DNA of 64,000 nt from Vibrio cyclitrophicus (GTDB lineage Bacteria > Pseudomonadota > Gammaproteobacteria > Enterobacterales > Vibrionaceae). Shown in pieces: positions 8,958 to 16,816 of this stretch (position 1 is the first letter of the stretch; each line of letters starts with the position of its first letter). Location: the NCBI RefSeq assembly GCF_024347435.1, contig NZ_AP025480.1, positions 1,488,001 through 1,552,000 on the forward strand, in the 5' to 3' direction. The notes below the pieces were generated by a model, which was not told the DNA's origin, ran no database searches, and saw only the letters and a list, made by a program, of their open reading frames with translations. Position numbers and translations under genes: made by a program.

Positions 8958-9208
8958 CCTCTGTCCTTTTGCCTGAGAGTTTCACTTAGCGAATCACTTA
9001 TAGATAAGTAATGGGCACTAAGCTTGCTCCTTCGGCGACCGTTTTCTACAACAAAGTAGTACGATTCTCTCCAGAGGTTCCTCCAACAACAGTCCTCACT
9101 TTTCTGGATTTCTCCAGCACAAAGCGCCTGAAAGATTTACTTCTTCGGCGGGTTAATCTAACTAAATGTTAAAACTTAGTTAAAAACCACTCTCCTGCAG
9201 TCTTCATC
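8958..9208 (-). ncRNA. Tandem glycine riboswitch (two gcvT-type aptamers)
   Basis: Read on the minus strand. Aptamer 1 runs from about 9205 to 9095 and has GGAGAG near its start, a CCGAAG core and a closing stem GCUGGAGAAAUCCAG. Aptamer 2 runs from 9077 to 8958 and has CUCUGGAGAG, CGCCGAAGGAGCAAGC and the hallmark end CUCUCAGGCAAAAGGACAGAGG. A short linker of about 15-20 nt joins them. This is the classic cooperative glycine riboswitch. It lies about 130 nt upstream of the AGCS start. The sequence does not tell whether glycine turns expression on or off. Confidence 0.95.
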
Positions 9209-9385
9209 GGAACAATTACCTAAATAATTAGGTAATCTGTAGGCGTATCCTAGATCATATAAAATGTGATGTCAGCTACAAAATGTCTGTTTGCACAAAT
9301 GTTGTTCAACTAAATGATCAAACAACGAGACTCTGACGTAACTTGCTTATTTAAATGGTATAAAATAGAAAAACAAGGAGGAGTT

Positions 9386-9544
9386 ATGACTCGACTAATA
9401 GCGATTGTTTTTTTATTGGCTTTGGCATTCGTGCTGTTTCGTTTCCGGACAAACGAAAAAGTACAAAAAGGGGTAGTTATCGTTATTGTTAGCAGCTTTC
9501 TTTTATATACCGCCAGTTTGATGATTTCGGAGCTAGCTCGTTAG
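9386..9544 (+). CDS. Small two-helix membrane protein
   Basis: A 52-residue protein, MTRLIAIVFLLALAFVLFRF followed by a short charged linker and a second hydrophobic helix (VVIVIVSSFLLYTASLMI). It has a near-perfect Shine-Dalgarno, AAGGAGGAG, five bases upstream of ATG 9386. An in-frame start at 9314 would add 24 residues but lacks a ribosome site. Function unknown; probably two transmembrane segments joined by a short RTNEKVQKG loop. Confidence 0.72.
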   Translation: MTRLIAIVFLLALAFVLFRFRTNEKVQKGVVIVIVSSFLLYTASLMISELAR

Positions 9545-9684
9545 ACGCTGTTGCGTTCAAATGATAGCGAACGAGTGGATATGGAACCTAAGTGATGTAT
9601 CGACAACTTAGGTGATAGGATCAGTATTGGTAATTAGTACCAGTGACCGCGTAACGTTAAACATATTTTTGGGAGTACCCGCTA

Positions 9685-10419
9685 GTGAACCAGCAATCTG
9701 GACAAAGCGAACAAGATGAAGTGGTTGTTATTGAAGAACGAGATAAGCGCAGTCAGCTTTACATAGGTATTGCCGCTGTTATTGGTCTGGCTTTAGGTGG
9801 CTTGATCGGTTCTACAATCACGGCGTCAAAGTGGGAGTCCACTTATCAAGTACTCGAAACACGTTACCAAGAACTGAATGAAAGTAAAAAGCAATTAATG
9901 ACATCAGTAGAAACTAAGGTGGCAAAAGTTGACACGGAAATCGATGCGAAAGTAGAAACTGCGCTAAAGCAACAATCAGCAGAGCATCAAAAAGAACTCC
10001 AAGATTTAGCGAAACAGTCTGCAGTTTTGGAGAAGGCGAACTACTCGCTAGAACAGCAGATAAACGAACAGAAACAAGCGTTAGAGAAAACTCAACAAGA
10101 CAATCAGAAACTCAATCGTCAGGCTGATATGCAGTCCACCTTGTTTGAACGCTCACGTGAACTTTTTCGCAAAGAACTACAGATATCTCAAGAACTTGAA
10201 AAACTCGAGAAAGAAAGAGATGACATCGAACAGAAACTTGGTTCTTTGAAACAAGCATGTGATGTTTTCTTAGACGGCACGTCATGGGATGCGAAATCTG
10301 ACGCTTGTGAGAAACAAGATAATGCTAATTCTCGATTGAGTGATATCAGACAAATGATTGAAGTTCATACGATGGACCTCAAACAAATCAAAACACTAAC
10401 CGAAGAGATGGGCTTATAA
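9685..10419 (+). CDS. Membrane-anchored coiled-coil protein of unknown function
   Basis: A 244-residue protein starting at GTG 9685, with TGGGAG about nine bases before it. Residues 1-22 are acidic and cytoplasmic. Residues 25-47 form one glycine-rich membrane segment (YIGIAAVIGLALGGLIGSTI). The rest is a long Glu/Lys/Gln-rich coiled coil to about residue 200, with two cysteines near the C-terminus. I recognise no enzymatic motif. Such proteins are sometimes loosely annotated as chromosome-partition or chain-length-type proteins, but nothing here supports a specific role. It is followed by a strong terminator. Confidence 0.75.
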   Translation: MNQQSGQSEQDEVVVIEERDKRSQLYIGIAAVIGLALGGLIGSTITASKWESTYQVLETRYQELNESKKQLMTSVETKVAKVDTEIDAKVETALKQQSAEHQKELQDLAKQSAVLEKANYSLEQQINEQKQALEKTQQDNQKLNRQADMQSTLFERSRELFRKELQISQELEKLEKERDDIEQKLGSLKQACDVFLDGTSWDAKSDACEKQDNANSRLSDIRQMIEVHTMDLKQIKTLTEEMGL

Positions 10420-10470
10420 GCTTAGTGCTTAATCTCATCAGCAATTAACTTGTTTGACTGCTAGTATTCA

Positions 10471-10506
10471 AACGCCCACATCATGTTAAAGATGTGGGCG
10501 TTTTTG
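10471..10506 (+). terminator. Strong rho-independent terminator
   Basis: A 12-bp perfect stem AACGCCCACATC / GATGTGGGCGTT with an eight-base loop, then five T. Confidence 0.9.
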
Positions 10507-10694
10507 CGTTACTTAACGCGACAATCTGTGAATTGCCCCCTAAAATTTATTATCATATGCAATTAGTTGATTTTTTGGTGACTTTGCATACATATTTAGG
10601 TAACCAGAAAGCAGCATAATAGTCGCGCTCAAGGATAAGACCGCGGTTTACTATTACTTCGTGACTCAATAGATGTCTAAGGAAGGATGAAATA

Positions 10695-10871
10695 ATGCAT
10701 GAATACGAATGCGAAAACTGCCCAATAGTTTATTGCTTTGATGATTGCCATTCGCCACTTAAAGAGGCGAAAATCATAGATATTGAAGCGCTAGCGAAAA
10801 GAGTTGATGAAGAGACATCACAAAGCGCAAGAGTGAATAAAGTTCCTCAGGATCTCGATCATCAGCAATAG
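10695..10871 (+). CDS. Small four-cysteine protein, possible zinc-binding peptide
   Basis: A 58-residue frame with a strong Shine-Dalgarno (AAGGAAGGA, about eight bases upstream of ATG 10695). Cysteines lie at positions 6, 9, 14 and 18 (CENC, then YCFDDC), followed by a charged helical tail. The close CX2C and CX3C pairs suggest metal binding or a structural disulfide. No family recognised. It stands alone between a terminator and the convergent symporter gene. Confidence 0.62.
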   Translation: MHEYECENCPIVYCFDDCHSPLKEAKIIDIEALAKRVDEETSQSARVNKVPQDLDHQQ

Positions 10872-10932
10872 GTTATATGTGACGGCTATTACTTAACAGC
10901 ACACAAGTAAACTATTCATTTGAGTCAAACAT

Positions 10933-10967
10933 AAAAAATCCCCACCAACAAAGTTGGCAGGGATTCC
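10933..10967 (-). terminator. Terminator of the second AGCS symporter gene
   Basis: On the minus strand the stem AATCCC-TG-CCAAC / GTTGG-TG-GGGATT is interrupted by a small internal loop and followed by six T. It lies about 90 bp beyond the symporter stop. Confidence 0.75.
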
Positions 10968-11057
10968 AGATTAGTAGCATTATTGTTCTCGCTTTCTCAA
11001 GCAAAAGGGTAACTTCCTAGAAGTGACTGTTTTAGAACAATATCATTTTGCTACAAA

Positions 11058-12602
11058 CTACTTCTCGTAAGTTTTGATTTCGCCTGATTTAACGCGAGCA
11101 ACAAATGATTGCAGTTCTTTCTTCACAACTGGCATCAAGAAGTATAGGCCAAGGATGTTAAAGATAGACATCGCAAAGATAGCCGCATCAGAGAAGTCGA
11201 TTACCGCGCCGAATTGAATCGTGGCACCAATAACAACAAACACACAAAACATCACTTTAAAAATTAGTTCTGTTGTTTTGCCTTCACCAAATAGGTAAGT
11301 CCACGCCTTAAGACCATAGTATGACCAAGAAATCATCGTCGAAAATGCAAACATGATAACAGCGAGTGCTAGTGTGTATTTAAACACTTCTGCAGTTTCA
11401 GTAAATGATGCAGCAGTCAGTGTTACACCTGTTAAACCTGTTCCATCGTATGGGCCAGTGTTCAAGCCGGCGATAGTGATAACCAATGCTGTCATTGTAC
11501 AAATGATTACCGTATCAACGAATGGTTCTAATAATGATACAAGACCTTCTGTGATTGGCTCTTTCGTTTTTACTGCTGAGTGAGCGATTGCCGCTGAACC
11601 TACACCCGCTTCGTTTGAGAACGTAGCACGTTTCAGACCTTGGATTAACGCACCTATAAATCCGCCTACAACACCTTCACCAGTAAATGCACCTGAGAAG
11701 ATAGCGCTAAATGCATTACCAACTTGATCAAGATTAGAACCGATAACAATGAGCGTCATACCAATGTAAAGAGCAGCCATCCAAGGAACAACTTTTTCCG
11801 TTACCGATGCAATCGAAGGCATACCACCAACAATCACAGAAAAAACTAAAGCGGCTAGTACAAGGCCAGTAATGACACCGTATTCGCTCGGTACATCAAA
11901 TGCGTAAGTTAACATGGCATGTGCTTGGTTAGCTTGGAACATGTTACCGCCACCAAGTGCACCCAAAATACACATTAACGCAAAACCAATAGCAAGGGCT
12001 TTACCTAATCCACCTAATCCTCTTTCGCTTAGACCTTGGCTTAGGTAGTACATTGGACCACCTGAAACAACACCAGAAGGTAGGATAGTTCGGTATTTTA
12101 CACCTAAGGTACACTCACAAAACTTAGAAGCCATACCTAGCAGGCCACACAAGATCATCCAGAATGTCGCACCCGGACCACCAATCGCAAGCGCAGCACC
12201 AACGCCGGCAATATTACCAAGCCCTACGGTTCCAGAAAGCGCTGTTGTTAACGCTTGAAAGTGGGATACTTCCCCGTCTTCTTTGGTGTTAGGGTCGGTA
12301 TATTTACCTTTAATAATGTCTATGGCCATACCAACGCGTTTAAATTGAACAAAGCCAAAATATACAGTGAAGATAATAGCGGCGAGTAAGAGCCAGCCAA
12401 CAATGACTGGGAAGTTTGCTTCTCCAACCGGTACACTTTTAAATATTAATCCAACAAACCACCCCGTGTAGTCGTTGAAAAAGCCATCAACACTTTGACT
12501 TAAATTGCTAATTGACTGCTTAAATGATCCAGCTTCTTCTGCAAAAGCGCTGGTACTAAATAATAAGATTAACCCCAAGAATAGTTCACGTATATTTTTC
12601 AT
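11058..12602 (-). CDS. AGCS-family sodium:alanine symporter with N-terminal signal-like extension
   Basis: About 514 residues. The core has the same AGCS motifs as the riboswitch-controlled paralogue (LTTALSGTVGLGNIAGVGAAL, GGPGATFWMILCG, KRATFSNEAGVGSAAIAH). It carries an extra N-terminal stretch of about 60 residues that begins with a cleavable-looking signal (MKNIRELFLGLILLFSTSAFA). ATG 12602 is preferred over the upstream in-frame start because AGGGA lies about six bases before it. It should import alanine or glycine with Na+. No riboswitch is visible ahead of it. The upstream 800 bp instead holds repeated TGGTCAT motifs. Confidence 0.9.
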   Translation of the reverse strand: MKNIRELFLGLILLFSTSAFAEEAGSFKQSISNLSQSVDGFFNDYTGWFVGLIFKSVPVGEANFPVIVGWLLLAAIIFTVYFGFVQFKRVGMAIDIIKGKYTDPNTKEDGEVSHFQALTTALSGTVGLGNIAGVGAALAIGGPGATFWMILCGLLGMASKFCECTLGVKYRTILPSGVVSGGPMYYLSQGLSERGLGGLGKALAIGFALMCILGALGGGNMFQANQAHAMLTYAFDVPSEYGVITGLVLAALVFSVIVGGMPSIASVTEKVVPWMAALYIGMTLIVIGSNLDQVGNAFSAIFSGAFTGEGVVGGFIGALIQGLKRATFSNEAGVGSAAIAHSAVKTKEPITEGLVSLLEPFVDTVIICTMTALVITIAGLNTGPYDGTGLTGVTLTAASFTETAEVFKYTLALAVIMFAFSTMISWSYYGLKAWTYLFGEGKTTELIFKVMFCVFVVIGATIQFGAVIDFSDAAIFAMSIFNILGLYFLMPVVKKELQSFVARVKSGEIKTYEK

Positions 12603-13435
12603 GGTTTTCCCTGTCTTTATTTTATAAATTTCGATTGTCATACTGAATTTATTTTTTATTTTCAATTTGTCGTTAGTTCAATAACTTATCTATTTCTTTA
12701 GACAGCAACAAAAAGGGATGTAGCTAAGTCAAAATAAGAAATAGATATGAACATTGGTCACACTTTATATGAACATCCTTTCAATAGAGTTTATGTTATC
12801 AATACCTCTGGTGTTGGTTATACCAAAGTCTTATTGATAATCTTATACACAAACGCAATGGCGTTAAAGAATTTTTTACAATAATTTTACATTTGGTCAT
12901 GTTTTGTAATTATTTGCTGATCTATGACCACTTTCTAGTCAACAGGACTGACTTTTAAAGCTATTGGCAGAGCATCTTAGTGGGCTATATACGTAAACTC
13001 TGATTAACCTGCCGCTGAGTGGACCTCGTAAGGTTTTGATAATTGGTGGTCATGTTTATGACCCAAATATGAAGCTCACAGCAATTTGGATGTTTAAAAG
13101 AGATAAAAAGTTGATAAGTTAGTGGCTTGAGACTTTCGAGCTTTCATCATGGGTGATGAAAGATGAAAGATGAAAGATGAAAGATGAAAGAAAATGAAGG
13201 GGAGGCTGAAACTGACTTATGAAAATGTTGCTATTGATTTTATCGCGTATGTTGATTTTGTTGTGTATAGCTCGCCGGACTACTTATTTAAATACTATCC
13301 CGATAGGAAGACAAAAAGCTCTTTATAAGAGCTTTTGTGTCACTGCTTTCTGATGATCAATAAACGTGTTGTTTAAACATTCCCATTAATCAAATCATCG
13401 ATTTTCTGGACTTGTAACTGCATTGATTGACACAT
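12603..13435. promoter_or_regulatory. Long intergenic region with repeated TGGTCAT motifs, a short tandem repeat and a hairpin
   Basis: About 830 bp without a convincing gene. It contains TGGTCAC (12755), TGGTCAT (12894), ATGACCA (12924) and the palindrome TGGTCAT-GTTT-ATGACC (13047-13063), which look like binding half-sites upstream of the symporter gene. Further on are a hairpin and a heptanucleotide array (13141-13189) and a stem-loop AAAAGCTCTT / AAGAGCTTTT near 13315-13337. Tiny open frames are present but poorly supported. Confidence 0.45.
13141..13189. repeat. Heptanucleotide tandem repeat (GATGAAA x5) next to a hairpin
   Basis: Five perfect copies of GATGAAA occupy 13155-13189. The first copy also forms the right arm of the inverted repeat CTTTCATCA-TGGG-TGATGAAAG (13141-13162). 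Short perfect tandem repeats like this can change copy number by slippage. Confidence 0.85.
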
Positions 13436-14602
13436 CTACGTGATGGGCGCCTCTGAACGACTTAGGCTTTTACTCGATTTATGAAAAAGCTTAAGTGCCA
13501 ATAACGATCCCCATAGTAGAACCTGTCCCCATAACAGCGTCCATTGAGGTGCTATTTCTTGCCAAGATGCACCCATCTGATTAAGCGCTAAGAAACCTTG
13601 GATTGCAGGTGTGCTCGGGAATAACTGTGATAGTAGTACTAACCACTCAGGCATCATCTCAACTGGCCAAATAAAGCCTGAAGAGAAAATGAGTGGCATT
13701 GAGCTAATTAACACTACGACCGTGACTAATTCTCTTCTTGGAACCAACTCACCGATAAGAATCCCGACTAAACAACTGGCCAATAAGAAGGGCAGTAGTA
13801 AGGTCAAAATTTGTGTCATTGAGGCGAGCAAATTTATCCCATACATCGAAAAGCTTGCACCGAAGTAATACATCGATAACAAGTAATAGATGCCGATTAA
13901 TGTACAACAACGAGCAAGTATCAGTTTCGCCGAAGAGATCTTACTCCAATAGCCAAACGTTGATTGCGCGTTTTGGGTTGCACCAACTAAACCTGAAGCC
14001 ATGGCTAAGGTTTGTTGCAGGATCAACACAAAAACAGCAGGAACCACGTAATCAATGTATCCCATGCGACTATTGAAGGTTGGTTTTAGGTTTAAGCTAA
14101 ATGCACTGTAGCCTTTGGCAGCGGATTCTAAAGGCACACCTTCGACTAACAAGTGACTAACCTTAACTTGCGCAGCTAACGTGCCTCCTGCCTTAGCTAG
14201 GCCTTCAACAATTGTCCCGTAGACCAAGAAGTAAGATGCGTCACCAGCATAAGAAAGCGTCGGGCTTTTACCGAGCAGCAAGTCTTTATAGAAGTCTTCT
14301 GGAATGACGAGAAATCCGCCAATCTCCTGATTAAGTACGGCTTGTTTAGCATCGGCGATAGAGGAATCTCGACGTACCAATTCGATCTGAGAGGTGGCAT
14401 CTACCATACGTTCTAATTGGTAGCTGCTTTGGCTCTTATCCAGATTCACAACGGACGCTTTAAGCTGTTGAGGTACTTGGTTTGCGTAAGGCAATGGATA
14501 TAAGAATGAATAAAATACCACGCCGCCGAATACGGTGAGCAATACAACAGGGTTGCGAAGTACCGCTAACAGTTCTTGTTTCAGCAGTTGAGTAAAGTTC
14601 AT
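13436..14602 (-). CDS. ABC-2 type permease, second of a pair in an efflux operon
   Basis: A 388-residue inner-membrane protein with the ABC-2 (YhhJ/YbhR-like) layout: one N-terminal membrane segment (VVLLTVFGGVVFYSFLY), a large periplasmic domain (about 45-180) and five C-terminal membrane helices. Its start overlaps the stop of the preceding permease by four bases, implying coupled translation. It is last in the order TolC-like, HlyD-like, permease, permease. With the adaptor and outer-membrane channel it should export a hydrophobic or cationic compound across the envelope. No ATP-binding subunit is encoded nearby. Confidence 0.87.
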   Translation of the reverse strand: MNFTQLLKQELLAVLRNPVVLLTVFGGVVFYSFLYPLPYANQVPQQLKASVVNLDKSQSSYQLERMVDATSQIELVRRDSSIADAKQAVLNQEIGGFLVIPEDFYKDLLLGKSPTLSYAGDASYFLVYGTIVEGLAKAGGTLAAQVKVSHLLVEGVPLESAAKGYSAFSLNLKPTFNSRMGYIDYVVPAVFVLILQQTLAMASGLVGATQNAQSTFGYWSKISSAKLILARCCTLIGIYYLLSMYYFGASFSMYGINLLASMTQILTLLLPFLLASCLVGILIGELVPRRELVTVVVLISSMPLIFSSGFIWPVEMMPEWLVLLSQLFPSTPAIQGFLALNQMGASWQEIAPQWTLLWGQVLLWGSLLALKLFHKSSKSLSRSEAPIT

Positions 14603-15831
14603 TGTTTTACTCCTCGTTGCTCTGCTTGTTTTGACGATATATATCGTGGTGATTGCGCCAAGTGTTTCTTAATCAACAACATCACCACGAAAGCAGGGAC
14701 TGCGTACCACAACATTGAGGAGAGGCTGATTAAAGATTGTGCCGCGCTCACGCCATAACTAGACTGTGCCGTTTGTACTTCTATGTAATGGCTGACTGGC
14801 AGTAAGCTTCTCCAAATTTGAGCTGCCGTGTTCATGTCTGTCACTGGAAAGGTAATGCCCATGAACGCGAAACTCGGTGCAGTAAAGGCACCTACGAAAC
14901 TCATCGCCCTTGCAGGATCAAGTGTTAAGAAGAAAAACAAACAACCCATGATGATACAACTGATCACTGTCAGTATTTGGGCAATGGTCAATGCTACAAA
15001 GCTGCCATTAAATGGCCAGTCTAAGAGAGCATAGAACCAAAAGCTAAACGCGATACCAAACATTAAAAATAAGACAGCATAAGGTATTAATGTTGAGGTT
15101 AGCGACTTCATAGGTGCGTTGGATAACCAAGCTTGAAGGCCACGTGCTCTAACGTTCGCCGTTAAAACTAATATCGTGCCGACCACAACCATGATCTGCC
15201 ACAGTGCAGGAATAACTGCAGACACCAAGAACTGAGCATAACTGCTGTTCTTGTTAAACAGTGGCGTGATCTGGCTTTGCACTGTTACTGCTTGGCCTAA
15301 TGCTGATTGGACTGTGGTATCACCGAGTGACAGTTGTTTAACCACTTCAAGTTGAGCGTTAAACGTACCTTGAGCTTGTAGCAGAGCCGAGTTCACTAAT
15401 TTGCCGATCAAGATAAATTGGCTGTTGTAGAACACGGATACCTGCGGGTTTAAACCTAGGTAAATATCTCGGTCAAAGTGTTTAGGTATTACAACATAGC
15501 CGTAGATATCACGTTCGATCATCGCTTTTGCCGCTTCACTCGCTGAGCTGTATTTCTGAGTGACTTGCAGTGTTGGTGAAGCATCAACGAGGCGCGTGAA
15601 CTGCTGTGAAATTTGGCTGTGTTCAAGATCAACAACAGCCACCGGTAAATCACGAGCGATACCTTGTGCAAATATAAGCCAAATGCTTGCAGCAAGAAGT
15701 AAAGGAATCCAAGTTAGGCAAGACAACAACCATTTATCTTTACGAACAATAGCCCATTGCCTTAGTAATGGGCTCGTCACTTTGTGATGCTCAGTTGATT
15801 GCGAGCCTGTAGATCGGAAGTTAGCAGACAT
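14599..15831 (-). CDS. ABC-2 type permease, first of a pair in an efflux operon
   Basis: A 410-residue protein with the same topology as its downstream partner: a cytoplasmic N-terminus of about 35 residues, a membrane segment (WLLSCLTWIPLLLAASIWLIF), a periplasmic region to about residue 205, then five or six helices. The two are diverged paralogues and probably form a heterodimer. It starts seven bases after the HlyD-like gene and overlaps the next gene by four bases. ABC-2 permeases normally need an ATPase partner, which is absent from the operon. Confidence 0.87.
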   Translation of the reverse strand: MSANFRSTGSQSTEHHKVTSPLLRQWAIVRKDKWLLSCLTWIPLLLAASIWLIFAQGIARDLPVAVVDLEHSQISQQFTRLVDASPTLQVTQKYSSASEAAKAMIERDIYGYVVIPKHFDRDIYLGLNPQVSVFYNSQFILIGKLVNSALLQAQGTFNAQLEVVKQLSLGDTTVQSALGQAVTVQSQITPLFNKNSSYAQFLVSAVIPALWQIMVVVGTILVLTANVRARGLQAWLSNAPMKSLTSTLIPYAVLFLMFGIAFSFWFYALLDWPFNGSFVALTIAQILTVISCIIMGCLFFFLTLDPARAMSFVGAFTAPSFAFMGITFPVTDMNTAAQIWRSLLPVSHYIEVQTAQSSYGVSAAQSLISLSSMLWYAVPAFVVMLLIKKHLAQSPRYISSKQAEQRGVKQ

Positions 15832-15838
15832 AGGTCAC

Positions 15839-16813
15839 CTAAAGCTCAACCACAAGGCTCATACCCATTCGTAGTGTCTCGCCGGTATCGACAGGCTGCG
15901 CTTCTACTTCAAAAGTTCGTAAGTCGAAACCTTGTGCTGCATCTGTTGAACGCCAAGTCGCGAAATCACCCATTACGGCGATGTGTGTGACTTGGAAAGT
16001 TAGTGACTTATCCAAAGCCGGTAGGTATGCCTCAAACTGGCTGCCTTTCTCGAAATGCTTAAGCATATCTTCACGCACATTGAGTACTGCCCATGCATCG
16101 TTGGTGTCGATAACAGTCACAACAGGGAAACCTTGTGGTGCTAGCTCACCGCTGCTCAATAGAACTTGAGATACTTCACCATTAAACCAACTGTGGATCT
16201 GTGTGTCTTTTGCGTACGCTTCAACTTCTGCTACTGCACCCGCCGCCATTAATGCTTTTTGAGCAGCAGCCACCTTAGTCTCGTCACGAACACCTTCTTG
16301 CGCTAATTGGTACATTTGGAATGCGGCACTTTCAGTGTATTTTGCGGCTTGCCATTGTGTTTTGGCTTCATCACGTTTTTGTTCTGCGACAACGCCATCG
16401 TTGTAAAGGTTGTTTACACGTTGGTACGTTTTGTCCATCAGATCAGCTGCAGCCTTGGCTTTCAGCCATTGATCTTTGGCTGCTTGGATCTGTTGAGTAC
16501 GCGCGCCATTCTCTGCTTCTTGTGCTAATGCACCAGCGGCTTTCTGACCGGCTTTTGCTTGCTCTAGCTTCGCGTCAATCTCAGGGCTAAGAAGAGAAAA
16601 GATCAATTCGCCTTTTTCAACTGAGTCACCTTTACGCACGAATATTTCATCAATTCTGCCAGGTACTTTCGATGAGATACTGTATTGCTGCGCATCGATT
16701 TGGCCTTGAAGCTTAACAGGCTGAGGTTGATAAGCTTGGTAAAAACTGTATCCGACCCAGCCAATGACGCCGATACCAACTAAAGATAGAAGAAGGGGCT
16801 TAATAGGTTTCAT
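15839..16813 (-). CDS. HlyD/EmrA-family periplasmic adaptor
   Basis: A 324-residue membrane-fusion protein with an N-terminal anchor (LLLSLVGIGVIGWVGYSFY). It has a biotinyl-lipoyl-like half motif (QYSISSKVPGRIDEIFVRKGDSVEKGELIFSL), an alpha-helical hairpin at about 75-185, the second lipoyl half and beta-barrel (WFNGEVSQVLLSSGELAPQGFPVVTVI), and a C-terminal beta region. It bridges the inner-membrane permeases to the TolC-like channel, whose gene ends only three bases upstream. Confidence 0.9.
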   Translation of the reverse strand: MKPIKPLLLSLVGIGVIGWVGYSFYQAYQPQPVKLQGQIDAQQYSISSKVPGRIDEIFVRKGDSVEKGELIFSLLSPEIDAKLEQAKAGQKAAGALAQEAENGARTQQIQAAKDQWLKAKAAADLMDKTYQRVNNLYNDGVVAEQKRDEAKTQWQAAKYTESAAFQMYQLAQEGVRDETKVAAAQKALMAAGAVAEVEAYAKDTQIHSWFNGEVSQVLLSSGELAPQGFPVVTVIDTNDAWAVLNVREDMLKHFEKGSQFEAYLPALDKSLTFQVTHIAVMGDFATWRSTDAAQGFDLRTFEVEAQPVDTGETLRMGMSLVVEL

Positions 16814-16816
16814 GAA

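Noticed and set aside
13155..13189. GATGAAA array considered as a CRISPR or plasmid iteron array
   Set aside because: Units are contiguous 7-mers without spacers, only five copies, and no cas or replication gene is near.
13194..13328. 44-codon frame after the heptanucleotide repeat (and an overlapping frame from 13219)
   Set aside because: Weak ribosome site, no similarity recognised, and its 3' end lies in a stem-loop. It could be the tail of a decayed gene but cannot be supported.
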